Below, in pieces: positions 26,186 through 35,448 of a stretch of 64,000 nucleotides of DNA. Source of the stretch: Empedobacter brevis_A. Lineage in GTDB: Bacteria; Bacteroidota; Bacteroidia; Flavobacteriales; Weeksellaceae. Below the pieces are notes generated by a model. The model did no database searches. It was not told the origin of the DNA and saw only the letters and a list, made by a program, of their open reading frames with translations. Position 1 is the stretch's first letter, and each line of letters opens with the position of its first letter. Location: NCBI RefSeq assembly GCF_965118635.1, contig NZ_CBCPHV010000003.1, positions 124,001 to 188,000 on the forward strand. Reading direction: 5' to 3'. The translations under genes were made by a program, and so were the position numbers.

Positions 26186-27361
26186 ATGAGTGCTGAAAAG
26201 ATTCAAATTTTTGATACGACATTAAGAGACGGAGAACAAGTCCCAGGATGTAAGTTGAACAAAAAACAAAAGTTAGAAATTGCTGCGAGATTAGATGAAT
26301 TAGGAGTTGATGTTATAGAAGCTGGTTTTCCTATTTCTAGCCCAGGAGATTTTGATGCGGTAGATTCTATTTCGAAATTAGTGAAAAACGCAACTGTTTG
26401 TGGTTTAACTCGTGCAAATAAAAAAGATATTGAATCTGCTGCTAAAGCCTTGCAACATGCAATTAAACCAAGAATTCATACCGGAATTGGAACTTCGGAT
26501 TCACATATTATTCACAAATTCAATTCGAATCGTGAAGCAATTATCGAACGCGCAATAGAAGCTGTTGCTTATGCAAAAACTTTTGTAAACGATGTTGAGT
26601 TTTATGCAGAAGATGCCGGAAGAACAGACAACGCTTTTTTAGCACAAGTTTGCGAAGAAGTTATCAAAGCTGGAGCAACAGTTCTTAATATTCCTGATAC
26701 AACGGGATATTGTTTGCCTTTTGAATATGGAAATAAAATTAAATACTTAAAAGATAATGTTCAAGGGATAGATAATGTTATTATTTCTTGTCATAATCAT
26801 AACGATTTAGGTTTGGCAACAGCAAATGCAGTTGCTGGTGCAATAAATGGTGCAAGACAAATTGAATGTACAATTAACGGAATTGGAGAGCGTGCAGGTA
26901 ATACAGCATTAGAAGAAATTGTGATGATTTTTAGACAACACAAAGAACTTAATTTTTATACAGATATCAATGCGCAAATGTTAACAGAATTAAGTCAGTT
27001 AACTTCCGAAACAATGGGAATGATGGTGCAACCAAATAAAGCAATTGTAGGTTCAAATGCTTTTGCGCATAGTTCAGGAATTCACCAAGATGGCGTGATA
27101 AAGAACCGTGAAACCTACGAAATTATCAATCCAGCAGATGTTGGGGTGAATGAATCTTCTATTATTCTTACAGCTCGCAGTGGACGTTCGGCATTGGCTT
27201 ATCGTCTAAAAGATATCGGTTTCGATACATCTAAGAATGAGTTAGACATTTTATATGAACAATTTTTAGCAATTGCAGATGAAAAGAAAGAAGTAGTACG
27301 CGAAGATTTACTTGGGTTAATGCATCAGTTTAACCAAACAACACAACGAAAATTTGCATGA
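26186..27361 (+). CDS. leuA: 2-isopropylmalate synthase, short form
   Basis: First committed enzyme of leucine synthesis (2-ketoisovalerate + acetyl-CoA). 391 residues: the DTTLRDGEQVPG motif at 10-21 with metal/substrate residues, SCHNHNDLGLATANA with metal-binding His, and GNTALEEIVM. It ends about 120 residues earlier than typical 510-aa LeuA enzymes, which carry a C-terminal leucine-binding regulatory domain; that domain is absent. A homocitrate or citramalate synthase is an alternative, but the leuC-leuD-leuB context argues for LeuA. It overlaps leuC by 4 bases (ATGA). Confidence 0.93.
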   Translation: MSAEKIQIFDTTLRDGEQVPGCKLNKKQKLEIAARLDELGVDVIEAGFPISSPGDFDAVDSISKLVKNATVCGLTRANKKDIESAAKALQHAIKPRIHTGIGTSDSHIIHKFNSNREAIIERAIEAVAYAKTFVNDVEFYAEDAGRTDNAFLAQVCEEVIKAGATVLNIPDTTGYCLPFEYGNKIKYLKDNVQGIDNVIISCHNHNDLGLATANAVAGAINGARQIECTINGIGERAGNTALEEIVMIFRQHKELNFYTDINAQMLTELSQLTSETMGMMVQPNKAIVGSNAFAHSSGIHQDGVIKNRETYEIINPADVGVNESSIILTARSGRSALAYRLKDIGFDTSKNELDILYEQFLAIADEKKEVVREDLLGLMHQFNQTTQRKFA

Positions 27362-28743
27362 GAACATTATTTGATAAAGTATGGGATGCCCATGTTGTGA
27401 GCCAAGTAGAAAACGGTCCACAAGTTATTTATATTGACAAACATTTAATTCACGAAGTAACAAGTCCACAGGCTTTTGCAGAGTTAGAAGCGAGAAATAT
27501 TCCAGTTTTTCGTCCAGATCAAATTGTTGCAACAGCAGATCACAATGTACCAACAATCAACCAAGATCAGCCAATTCGTGATCCATTATCAAAACAACAG
27601 TTAGAACAATTAGCAATTAATTGCGAAAAAAATAAGATTGCTTTCTATGGTTTAGGTCATCCATATCAGGGAATTGTTCACATTATAGCGCCAGAATTGG
27701 GTGTTACGCAACCAGGAATGACAATGGTTTGTGGGGATAGCCACACATCTACGCACGGTGCTTTTGGTACGATTGCTTTCGGGATTGGAACAAGTCAAGT
27801 TGCTCAGGTTTTTGCAAGCCAGTGTTTGTTGATGAACAAACCAAAGTCAATGCGAATAAAAGTCAATGGAAAACTGAATCCTAATGTTCAACCAAAAGAT
27901 GTTATTCTATACATTATTTCTAAAGTTGGTACCAATGCAGGAACGGGATATTTCTGTGAATATGCAGGCGATGTTTTCGAGAATATGTCGATGGAAGGTC
28001 GAATGACTGTTTGCAATATGTCGATTGAAATGGGAGCGCGTGGCGGAATGATTGCTCCAGACCAAACAACTTTCGACTATTTGAAAGACAAACCATTTGC
28101 TCCAAAAGGTGAAGAATGGGAACAAAAAGTAGCTTATTGGAAAACTTTGCCAAGTGACGAAGATGCAATTTTTGATGAAGAAATAGAGTTTGATGCAGCA
28201 GATATTTATCCAATGATTACGTTTGGTACTAATCCAGGAATGGGAATTTCGGTGAAAGACATCATTCCTTCTAAGGATTCATTAAGCGAGAATGAAAAAG
28301 AATCATTCGAAAAAGCATTAAAATATATGGGCTTTCAAGACAATCAATCTATTATAAATCATCCAATAGATTATGTATTTATCGGAAGTTGTACCAATGC
28401 GAGAATAGAAGATCTGCGTGAAGTGGCAAATTATGTCAAAGGAAAACAACGCAATGAAAATGTAACAGCTTGGATTGTTCCAGGCTCTAAACAAGTAGAA
28501 AAGCAAGCAATAGAGGAAGGTTTGGATAAGATTTTTCAAGCATCGGGCTTCAAATTGCGCGAACCTGGTTGCTCGGCTTGTTTAGCGATGAACGAAGATA
28601 AAGTTCCGGAAGGGAAATATTGCGTTTCGACTTCGAACAGAAACTTCGAAGGTCGTCAAGGTCCAAATTCAAGAACATTATTAGCAAGTCCTTTGATTGC
28701 TGCCGCTGCTGCAATTCATGGTAAAATTGTTGACATCAATTAA
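27358..28743 (+). CDS. leuC: 3-isopropylmalate dehydratase, large subunit
   Basis: Aconitase-family 4Fe-4S subunit isomerising 2- to 3-isopropylmalate. 461 residues with MRTLFDKVWDAHVV at the start, TMVCGDSHTSTHGAFGT, the cluster cysteines in GSCTNARIEDL (near 344) and PGCSACLAMN (two Cys near 404-407), and the C-terminal STSNRNFEGRQG. Length is normal. Start overlaps leuA; leuD follows after 12 bases. Confidence 0.97.
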   Translation: MRTLFDKVWDAHVVSQVENGPQVIYIDKHLIHEVTSPQAFAELEARNIPVFRPDQIVATADHNVPTINQDQPIRDPLSKQQLEQLAINCEKNKIAFYGLGHPYQGIVHIIAPELGVTQPGMTMVCGDSHTSTHGAFGTIAFGIGTSQVAQVFASQCLLMNKPKSMRIKVNGKLNPNVQPKDVILYIISKVGTNAGTGYFCEYAGDVFENMSMEGRMTVCNMSIEMGARGGMIAPDQTTFDYLKDKPFAPKGEEWEQKVAYWKTLPSDEDAIFDEEIEFDAADIYPMITFGTNPGMGISVKDIIPSKDSLSENEKESFEKALKYMGFQDNQSIINHPIDYVFIGSCTNARIEDLREVANYVKGKQRNENVTAWIVPGSKQVEKQAIEEGLDKIFQASGFKLREPGCSACLAMNEDKVPEGKYCVSTSNRNFEGRQGPNSRTLLASPLIAAAAAIHGKIVDIN

Positions 28744-28755
28744 AATTAACTCAAA

Positions 28756-29358
28756 ATGGATTCAATTAATCAACTAAAATCATCGGCTGTTCCGATTAAA
28801 ATAGAAAACATAGATACCGATCAAATTATACCAGCTCGTTTCCTGAAAGTAATTAGTAGAGAAGGTTTCGGAAACAATCTATTCAGAGATTGGCGCTTTA
28901 ATCAAGACAATCAAATCATTGAGAATTTCCCACTTAATAACTCAAACTATTCCGGTAAAATACTAGTTGCAGGTAAAAACTTTGGCTGTGGTAGTAGCCG
29001 CGAACACGCAGCTTGGGCAATTAAAGATTATGGATTCGATGTTGTGATTAGCAGCTATTTTGCAGATATATTCATGGGAAATGCCTTGAATAACGGTATT
29101 TTACCAATTGTTGTTACGGACGAAATCCTAAATCAAATCTTTGATATTATCGACCAAGAACCAACAACAGCGTTTGAAGTCGATTTAGAACATCAAACTT
29201 TAAAGATTCAAGATCAAATCATCAGCTTTGAAGTTGATTCCTATAAAAAGATATGTTTATTAAATGGATATGATGACATTGATTTTTTAATCAGTCAAAA
29301 AGAAAAAATAGAAGCATACGAACAAAACCATAAACCTTTACAATATGAAGACGTATAA
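28756..29358 (+). CDS. leuD: 3-isopropylmalate dehydratase, small subunit
   Basis: Swivel-domain partner of LeuC. 200 residues with NIDTDQIIPARFL near the N-terminus and the diagnostic GKNFGCGSSREHAAWAI loop. Length is normal. The 3' end overlaps leuB by 14 bases. Confidence 0.97.
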   Translation: MDSINQLKSSAVPIKIENIDTDQIIPARFLKVISREGFGNNLFRDWRFNQDNQIIENFPLNNSNYSGKILVAGKNFGCGSSREHAAWAIKDYGFDVVISSYFADIFMGNALNNGILPIVVTDEILNQIFDIIDQEPTTAFEVDLEHQTLKIQDQIISFEVDSYKKICLLNGYDDIDFLISQKEKIEAYEQNHKPLQYEDV

Positions 29359-30469
29359 GATTGCAGTACTTTCTGGCGACGGAATAGGGCCAGAAGTTGT
29401 TTCGGAAACTATAAAAGTTCTGAAAGTAGTAGAACAACTTTTTAAATATAATTTCGAGTTTGAAGAAGCTTTGATTGGTGCAATTGCGATTGACGAAACA
29501 GGAAATCCTTTGCCCGAAACAACCTTGCAATTATGTAAAGAGGCAGATGCTGTTTTGTTTGGATCCATCGGAGATCCCAAGTATGACAATAATCCGAACG
29601 CTAAAGTTCGTCCCGAACAAGGTTTGTTAAAGCTGAGAAAGGAACTTGGTTTATTTGCAAATATCCGCCCAATCAAGGCTTACGAATCTTTGTTGGGGAA
29701 GAGCCCGCTAAAGCGTTCGCACATCGAAGGTACAGATATGGTTATCTTTCGCGAGTTGATTAATGGTATATATTTCGGTGAAAAATTTACAGCAGAAGAC
29801 GGTTCTTATGCTTACGATACCTGTTCTTACAACAGAAAAGACATTGAGCAAATTACACATTTAGCTTTTCAGGAAGCAATGAAACGCCGTAAAAAAGTAA
29901 CCTTAGTAGACAAAGCAAATGTACTAGATACGTCTCGTTTGTGGCGAAAAGTAGTGATGGATATTAGCCAAGACTACCCAGAAGTTGAGCTAGATTACCT
30001 GTTTGTAGATAATGCGGCAATGCAGCTAATTATCAACCCAAAACAATTTGATGTGCTATTGACAGAGAATATGTTTGGCGATATTATCTCGGACGAAGGC
30101 AGTGTAATAGGAGGAAGTATAGGTTTGTTGCCTTCTGCTTCGGTTGGTGCAGACAATGCGTTGTTCGAACCTATTCATGGTTCGTATCCGCAGGCAAAGG
30201 GAAAAGGAATTGCCAATCCTATGGCGTCTATTCTTAGTGCCGCAATGATGTTGCGTTATCTAGGGTTAGATGCAGGAGCAAATGCTATAGAAGATGCGGT
30301 AGAAAACGCAATTAATAATTTGATTGTAACGTCAGATTTAGATGAAACAAGTGATTATTCGACATCTGTTGTGGCAAATTACATCGCAAAGATATTATTG
30401 AGCGATCACGATCATCATTCGTATTTCAACTTTGAGAACGTATTGTTGGGAAAATCGACGATTATATAG
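29345..30469 (+). CDS. leuB: 3-isopropylmalate dehydrogenase
   Basis: NAD-dependent oxidative decarboxylase giving 2-ketoisocaproate. 374 residues with AVLSGDGIGPEVV at the N-terminus, substrate-binding LRKELGLFANIRP, TLVDKANVLDTSRLW, NMFGDIISDEGSVIGGSIGLLPSASVG and EPIHGSYP. Starts inside leuD (14-base overlap); last gene of the leuACDB operon before a clear terminator. Confidence 0.97.
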   Translation: MKTYKIAVLSGDGIGPEVVSETIKVLKVVEQLFKYNFEFEEALIGAIAIDETGNPLPETTLQLCKEADAVLFGSIGDPKYDNNPNAKVRPEQGLLKLRKELGLFANIRPIKAYESLLGKSPLKRSHIEGTDMVIFRELINGIYFGEKFTAEDGSYAYDTCSYNRKDIEQITHLAFQEAMKRRKKVTLVDKANVLDTSRLWRKVVMDISQDYPEVELDYLFVDNAAMQLIINPKQFDVLLTENMFGDIISDEGSVIGGSIGLLPSASVGADNALFEPIHGSYPQAKGKGIANPMASILSAAMMLRYLGLDAGANAIEDAVENAINNLIVTSDLDETSDYSTSVVANYIAKILLSDHDHHSYFNFENVLLGKSTII

Positions 30470-30494
30470 TTTTTTATTATTTATGACTTAATGG

Positions 30495-30526
30495 AAAAGC
30501 CATTCAGACTTCTGAATGGCTTTTTC
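30495..30526 (+). terminator. Terminator of the leu operon
   Basis: AAAAGCCATTCAGA and TCTGAATGGCTTTT arms (30495-30508, 30511-30524), T-rich downstream. Confidence 0.9.
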
Positions 30527-30801
30527 GCTTTCTTTCTATTCGTTAATACGTATCTTTTTATCGAAAGTTAGTTTCAAGATAAATAGAATTAAAGGGGATT
30601 TAATCTAACTATTAAGCAAGATGAAAGTTTATCTTAATTACTTAAGAAATAACTTAAAACTATTGATTTTTAATAAGTTAGTAATGTTTTGATGTTATTC
30701 TAATTATCAACGAAATAAAACCTCCTTAGTAGTGAGAGAAAACCTGCGCGGCTTTTTATTGTTAACTACTTATGAGTTATTTTGATTGAGGTGATAATAA
30801 T

Positions 30802-30840
30802 GAAAAAACCTTGTCAAGGTCTAATGACTTTGACAAGGCT
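30802..30840 (-). terminator. Terminator of groEL
   Basis: CCTTGTCAA (30809-30817) and TTGACAAGG (30830-30838) form a stem; on the minus strand it is followed by T6 (plus-strand A at 30803-30808). Confidence 0.85.
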
Positions 30841-30869
30841 TTCTATATCTTGATAAGTTGATGATTAGA

Positions 30870-32495
30870 TTACATCATACCTGGCATTCCGCCTCCCATA
30901 GGTGGCATAGCTGGCTCATCTTTCTTAATTTCTGTAACAACTGCCTCAGTAGTGATTAACATACCAGCAACAGATGCAGCGTTTTCTAATGCTACACGAG
31001 CAACTTTAGTAGGGTCAATAACCCCAGCTTCAATCATGTTTACATACTCATCTGTTTTTGCATTGTAACCGAAATCACCTGTTCCTTCTTTTACTTTTGC
31101 AACAACTACAGAACCTTCTCCACCTGCGTTGTGAACGATTTGGCGTAATGGTTCTTCTACAGCACGCGTTACAATCTTAACACCTGTAGCTTCGTCTGTA
31201 TTCGTAGTCTCGATTGCTAAGTTAGTTAATGCTCTAACAAAAGCAACACCACCACCAGCAACGATACCTTCTTCTACAGCAGCACGAGTTGCATGTAAAG
31301 CATCATCTACACGGTCTTTAATTTCTTTCATCTCAACTTCAGAAGCAGCACCAACGTATAATACAGCAACACCTCCAGCTAATTTAGCTAAACGTTCTTG
31401 TAATTTTTCGCGGTCATAATCAGAAGTTGTCGTTTCGATTTGAGCTTTGATTTGGTTAACACGAGTTTTGATTTGCTCTGGATCTCCAGCACCGTTAACA
31501 ATTGTTGTATTGTCTTTGTCGATAACAACTCTTTCTGCAGTACCTAACATTTCTAATGTAGCAGTCTCTAAAGTGATTCCTTGCTCTTCAGAAATAACTG
31601 TACCACCTGTTAAGATTGCGATATCTTGTAACATTGCTTTACGACGATCTCCGAATCCTGGTGCTTTAACAGCAGCGATTTTTAAAGATCCTCTTAAGCG
31701 GTTAACAACTAAAGTAGCTAATGCTTGTCCTTCTACTTCTTCAGAGATAATTAAGAATGGACGTCCAGATTGAGCAACTGGCTCTAATAAAGGTAAGATT
31801 TCTTGTAGGTTAGAGATTTTTTTCTCACATAATAAAATGTAAGGGTTCTCTAATTCCGCAATCATTTTGTCTGCGTTTGTTACGAAGTATGGAGATTGAT
31901 ATCCACGATCGAATTGCATTCCTTCTACAACGTCAACATATGTTTCAGTTCCTTTTGCTTCTTCAACAGTGATAACACCTTCTTTACCTACTTTTGAAAA
32001 AGCTTCTGCGATTAATGCTCCAATTGTATCATCATTGTTAGCAGAGATAGAAGCAACTTGTTTGATTTTTTCTGAAGAATCACCAACTTCTTGTGATTGG
32101 TCTTTTAAGTTTGCTACAATTCCAGCAACAGCTTTGTCAATACCACGTTTCAAATCCATTGGGTTTGCACCTGCAGCAACGTTTTTTAAACCTTCGCGAA
32201 CGATAGCTTGTGCTAAAACTGTAGCAGTAGTTGTACCATCACCAGCAACGTCATTTGTTTTAGAAGCAACTTCTTTCACCATTTGTGCACCTAAGTTTTC
32301 GATTGGATCTTCCAATTCGATTTCTTTAGCAACAGAAACCCCATCTTTAGTTACATGTGGAGCTCCGAAAGATTTTTCTAAAACTACGTTACGACCTTTT
32401 GGTCCTAATGTTACTTTAACTGCATTTGCTAATGCATCAACACCTCTTTTTAAAGCGTCTCTTGATTCAATATCGAATTTAATATCTTTTGCCAT
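30870..32495 (-). CDS. groEL: 60 kDa chaperonin GroEL
   Basis: ATP-driven folding chamber subunit. 541 residues with VTLGPKGRNVVLEKSFG, the DGTTTATVLAQA nucleotide loop, GGGVAFVRA and the flexible Gly-Met C-terminus (MPPMGGGMPGMM). Length is normal. It lies 109 bases after groES on the same strand, with a 17-base palindrome in between, and ends in its own terminator. Confidence 0.99.
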   Translation of the reverse strand: MAKDIKFDIESRDALKRGVDALANAVKVTLGPKGRNVVLEKSFGAPHVTKDGVSVAKEIELEDPIENLGAQMVKEVASKTNDVAGDGTTTATVLAQAIVREGLKNVAAGANPMDLKRGIDKAVAGIVANLKDQSQEVGDSSEKIKQVASISANNDDTIGALIAEAFSKVGKEGVITVEEAKGTETYVDVVEGMQFDRGYQSPYFVTNADKMIAELENPYILLCEKKISNLQEILPLLEPVAQSGRPFLIISEEVEGQALATLVVNRLRGSLKIAAVKAPGFGDRRKAMLQDIAILTGGTVISEEQGITLETATLEMLGTAERVVIDKDNTTIVNGAGDPEQIKTRVNQIKAQIETTTSDYDREKLQERLAKLAGGVAVLYVGAASEVEMKEIKDRVDDALHATRAAVEEGIVAGGGVAFVRALTNLAIETTNTDEATGVKIVTRAVEEPLRQIVHNAGGEGSVVVAKVKEGTGDFGYNAKTDEYVNMIEAGVIDPTKVARVALENAASVAGMLITTEAVVTEIKKDEPAMPPMGGGMPGMM

Positions 32496-32519
32496 TTTAT
32501 TTATGTTTTGATGTCTTAA

Positions 32520-32536
32520 GCCTTAAGTCTTAAGGC
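32520..32536. repeat. 17-base perfect palindrome between groES and groEL
   Basis: GCCTTAAG-T-CTTAAGGC at 32520-32536; a further CTTAAG copy lies just to its left (32515-32520). It is 25 bases before the groEL ATG and has no T-run after it on the minus strand, so it is not a normal terminator. Confidence 0.7.
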
Positions 32537-32604
32537 GAATATGATTAAAAATTAAAAAAATAAGTTACTTTGTATTTGATACATTTTACTTATTGCAACT
32601 AAAT

Positions 32605-32883
32605 TTAGATGATTGCTAAAATATCAGCTTCACGCATAATTAAGTAATCTTTACCTTCTAATTTTAATTCTGTTCCTGAATATTTTCCGTAAAGTACTTT
32701 GTCACCAACTGCAACTGTCATTGGCTCGTCTTTTTTTCCATTACCAACAGCAACTACAATTCCTTCTTGTGGTTTCTCTTTTGCTGAATCTGGGATGATA
32801 ATTCCTGAAGCGGTTTTAGTTTCAGCAGGAGCAGGTTCAATAACAACTCTATCTGCTAATGGTTTAATGTTTAATTGTGACAT
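32605..32883 (-). CDS. groES: 10 kDa co-chaperonin GroES
   Basis: Lid of the GroEL chamber. 92 residues with NIKPLADRVVIEPAPAE, the mobile-loop region SGIIIPDSAKEKPQEG and the C-terminal LIMREADILAII. First gene of the groES-groEL operon. No CIRCE (HrcA) operator is visible upstream; a sigma-54-like element is (32921-32940). Confidence 0.98.
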   Translation of the reverse strand: MSQLNIKPLADRVVIEPAPAETKTASGIIIPDSAKEKPQEGIVVAVGNGKKDEPMTVAVGDKVLYGKYSGTELKLEGKDYLIMREADILAII

Positions 32884-32920
32884 ATTTGTATATTTTATTT
32901 TAAATTGATGTTTTACAATT

Positions 32921-32940
32921 CAACGAAAAGCGTGCCAACA
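32921..32940 (-). promoter_or_regulatory. Possible sigma-54-type -24/-12 element upstream of groES
   Basis: The minus strand reads TTGGCACG at the -24 position followed after 10 bases (counted from GG) by GT rather than the consensus GC. The -24 half is exact (TGGCACG) and the spacing is right, but the -12 half has a mismatch. The start would fall about 29 bases before groES. No TAnnTTTG box is seen in this region. Weakly supported. Confidence 0.35.
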
Positions 32941-32979
32941 GCCAATTTCTGCCATTATGGATAAGTTAATTGTGGTTAA

Positions 32980-33020
32980 GAAAAATAAAAAATGCCAAGC
33001 TGTCAGACAACTTGGCATTT
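32980..33020 (-). terminator. Terminator of the T9SS metalloprotease gene
   Basis: AAATGCCAAG (32990-32999) and CTTGGCATTT (33011-33020) form a 10-bp stem, with a T-rich tail on the minus strand. Confidence 0.85.
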
Positions 33021-33039
33021 AAAGTAATTTTAGATTAGA

Positions 33040-35357
33040 TTATTTTTTTATAATCAGTTTTTTTGTGAATTGTTCGTTACCCGTTTCAATTGAAACAAGG
33101 TAAACTCCATTTCCTAAATTGGATAAATTAACTTGTTGCGATTTAGAAGAATTCAATGTATTTGTGTAAACTGTTCTTCCTGCTAAATCTGTTACTGTAA
33201 TTTTTCCGGTTGTGAATGATTTTGTGAACTCTAAATTGATAATTCCGATTGATGGATTTGGCGAAATAGTGGCTAAATCTTTTGAGCTAATCTCAGAAGT
33301 TCCTAACTTATTTGAGATCTCAAAATTTGTAGCATTTACTGCTAAGAAAACATTGTCAATTGCTCTAATCATTATACGAGCTTCTTTTGTTAAAGTAATA
33401 TCAGCTGGAACTGTAAAATCATATTTTCCATTATTCGGAACAGATTCAGCTAAGACATAATCAAATGTTTTTCCTCCATCAACCGATAATAAGATTTTTA
33501 CATTTTGTGTATCAATTTCGTTTGCATCAGTTCCTGCAACATCCCAAGTAATTGTAGCTGGATAGTTTTGTGTCCAATAATCATTCTCAGCTTGAGAAGT
33601 TACTTTGAATGGACCAATGTTTAAAAACTTTAATTGAATATCCTGTCTTGTAGTTAAGCCAACTTGAGTGTTATTGTCACGGACAGTTACTGAAAAGTTC
33701 ATTTGTCGTGGAACTGATGGTATGACTTCCCAATTATTTTTTGGGTAGTCTGAAATGTTTGAAAGGTAATCGTTCGATTCAAATACTAATTTATTTAAAA
33801 TAATTTTTTCTAAAGTTGGGAAATATCTTATTCCAGATGTTGTTGGAGAAAACGATCTAAAGCTTGGGCCTTGTGTATTTGTCGACAATGGAAGTAGGTT
33901 ATTGATACTAGTTTCTGCTATTTCAGGATCTATTTGTTCCCATGTATAGGTTAACTGATCGTTGTTTGTATCATGAGCAGATATTTCTAAAGAGAAAGCT
34001 GTAGAGATAGGTATGTTATAAGTTGATTTTAAATTAGAATTAATTATAGGTGTTTCGTTTGTTGTTGAAATAAGTTGACCACAATTTACTTTTTTTAAAT
34101 TATTACTAATTTCATTTATACTTCTACTATGGAAATATGGATCGCTATTTCGTTGTATGTTTGGAGAACAAATTCCCGCGTAGCCCATAATTGTAGATCC
34201 GCTTCCAGGTTCTACAGAACTTGTTAACGTGCGATTGCAATTATTATTTTGTGTATGATAAGCTCCAAGTTGATGACCAATTTCATGAGTTGTATAATCA
34301 ATATCGAAAGATCTCCTATTGGAATTACTGTCCCTGTAGCGCCTCCAGCCTTATTACGGTTATTACAAACAGATGGTGTATATGCTAAACCATTAGAATT
34401 ACGAATATCTTTTACATGGAAAAATAAATGGCCGATATCATAATTATCAACACCAATAATACTATTAGTAACTCGAATATTCTCTGATAGATTAAAATTA
34501 GAAGCTGATTCAGAATTTATATTTGGATCTTGAAAACTATCAGAATTTATAAAAAATAATTGATCTGTATTTGGTATTAATTCAAGGAATACTCCAACAT
34601 CATTTTTTAAAATTCCATTTATTCTAGTTAAAGATAAATTTACTGCAGCTAAGATTGCAGCTTTCTTTTGCGATTCAGTTCCTGAACTTAAGTTTGCTTG
34701 TTCTATAATAAAATTAGAATATTCAGTAGTTGTAGTAATTGCAATTCGAAATTTTCTTAGTGAATTACTTTGTGTAATTGCCTTATTTGATTTGTTTAAT
34801 TGTTCAAAATTTAAATTTTCTATTCCTAGAGCATTTTCATTTGGCTCTATGCTACATTTGAAATTATAAGCATTAACCAAATCACTTTTGTCATATATAA
34901 TATATAAGTCTTTATTTTTTGTATAAGAATCAATTAATACAGTTTTATTTCCATCAGTTATTAGGCCATATAATCCAAATTGTGGAGAAAGACTAAAATT
35001 AATTCTTTCTTGAGGGTTATCTAAATTGTATCCTATAAATGATTTTATATCAGGGTATTTTATTTGTAACTCTGGCGATAAATTAGAACTCTCGGATATG
35101 CTATAATTTTTAAAACTTCCATTTGCAGTTGGAAATTTTAATAAAACGGTTGATTGATAGGAGTTTTTTAAATAATTAACTAAATCATTGTACTCTAAAT
35201 TTAATTTAATTGATTTGGTTGGAGTATGAGCTCTAATAATAAGTTCTTCTTTAGGGATAATCCCTCTAGAATTAGTTGATTTCCAGAAGTTTTTTTGAGC
35301 AAATAAGTTTATACTAAATGTAAGATAAATAAGTAAATATGATACAAATATTTTCAT
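33040..35357 (-). pseudogene. T9SS-exported reprolysin-like zinc metalloprotease, split by a frameshift
   Basis: Two adjacent reading frames form one protein of about 772 residues. The upstream frame (34224-35357, 377 aa) has a signal peptide, a prodomain-like region and the start of the catalytic domain up to GTVIPIGD. It then leaves frame near 34310 and reads nonsense to a stop. In the other frame the sequence continues directly with DIDYTTHEIGHQLGAYH, the complete zinc motif HExxHxxGxxH, followed by the Met-turn IMGYAGIC; from 34188 to 33040 this is open (382 aa). It ends with a type A sorting domain (ISPNPSIGIINLEF... to KKLIIKK). One base is missing between 34310 and 34311; restoring it gives an intact secreted adamalysin-like protease. 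A real mutation and a sequencing error look the same here. Confidence 0.85.
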
Positions 35358-35395
35358 ATTATAGATTTTAATAAATTTAAAGATTATATAAACAA

Positions 35396-35428
35396 ATTAA
35401 AAAAAAAGCCTCACAATTTGTGAGGCTT
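35396..35428 (-). terminator. Terminator of the secG operon
   Basis: AAGCCTCACAA (35406-35416) and TTGTGAGGCTT (35418-35428) stem; on the minus strand followed by a long T-run. Confidence 0.88.
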
Positions 35429-35448
35429 CATATATTTCTTTTTAAAAA

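Larger units (their letters stand above)
30470..30869. other. Intergenic region between convergent leuB and groEL
   Basis: 400 bases. The two ends carry terminators for leuB and groEL. The centre (about 30530-30790) is mostly AT-rich, with a locally GC-richer patch near 30721-30755 (CCTCC, GCGCGG) that forms no convincing stem. A 23-codon ORF starts at 30621 without a clear ribosome-binding site; it is not called as a gene. Confidence 0.6.

Noticed and set aside
30621..30692. 23-codon ORF in the leuB-groEL gap
   Set aside because: No ribosome-binding site, AT-driven composition, and no supporting promoter; likely chance.
31969..32511. 180-aa frame opposite groEL
   Set aside because: Mirror of highly biased groEL codons; no start context or family features.
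32884..33000. CIRCE/HrcA operator upstream of groES
   Set aside because: No TTAGCACTC-N9-GAGTGCTAA-like sequence found.
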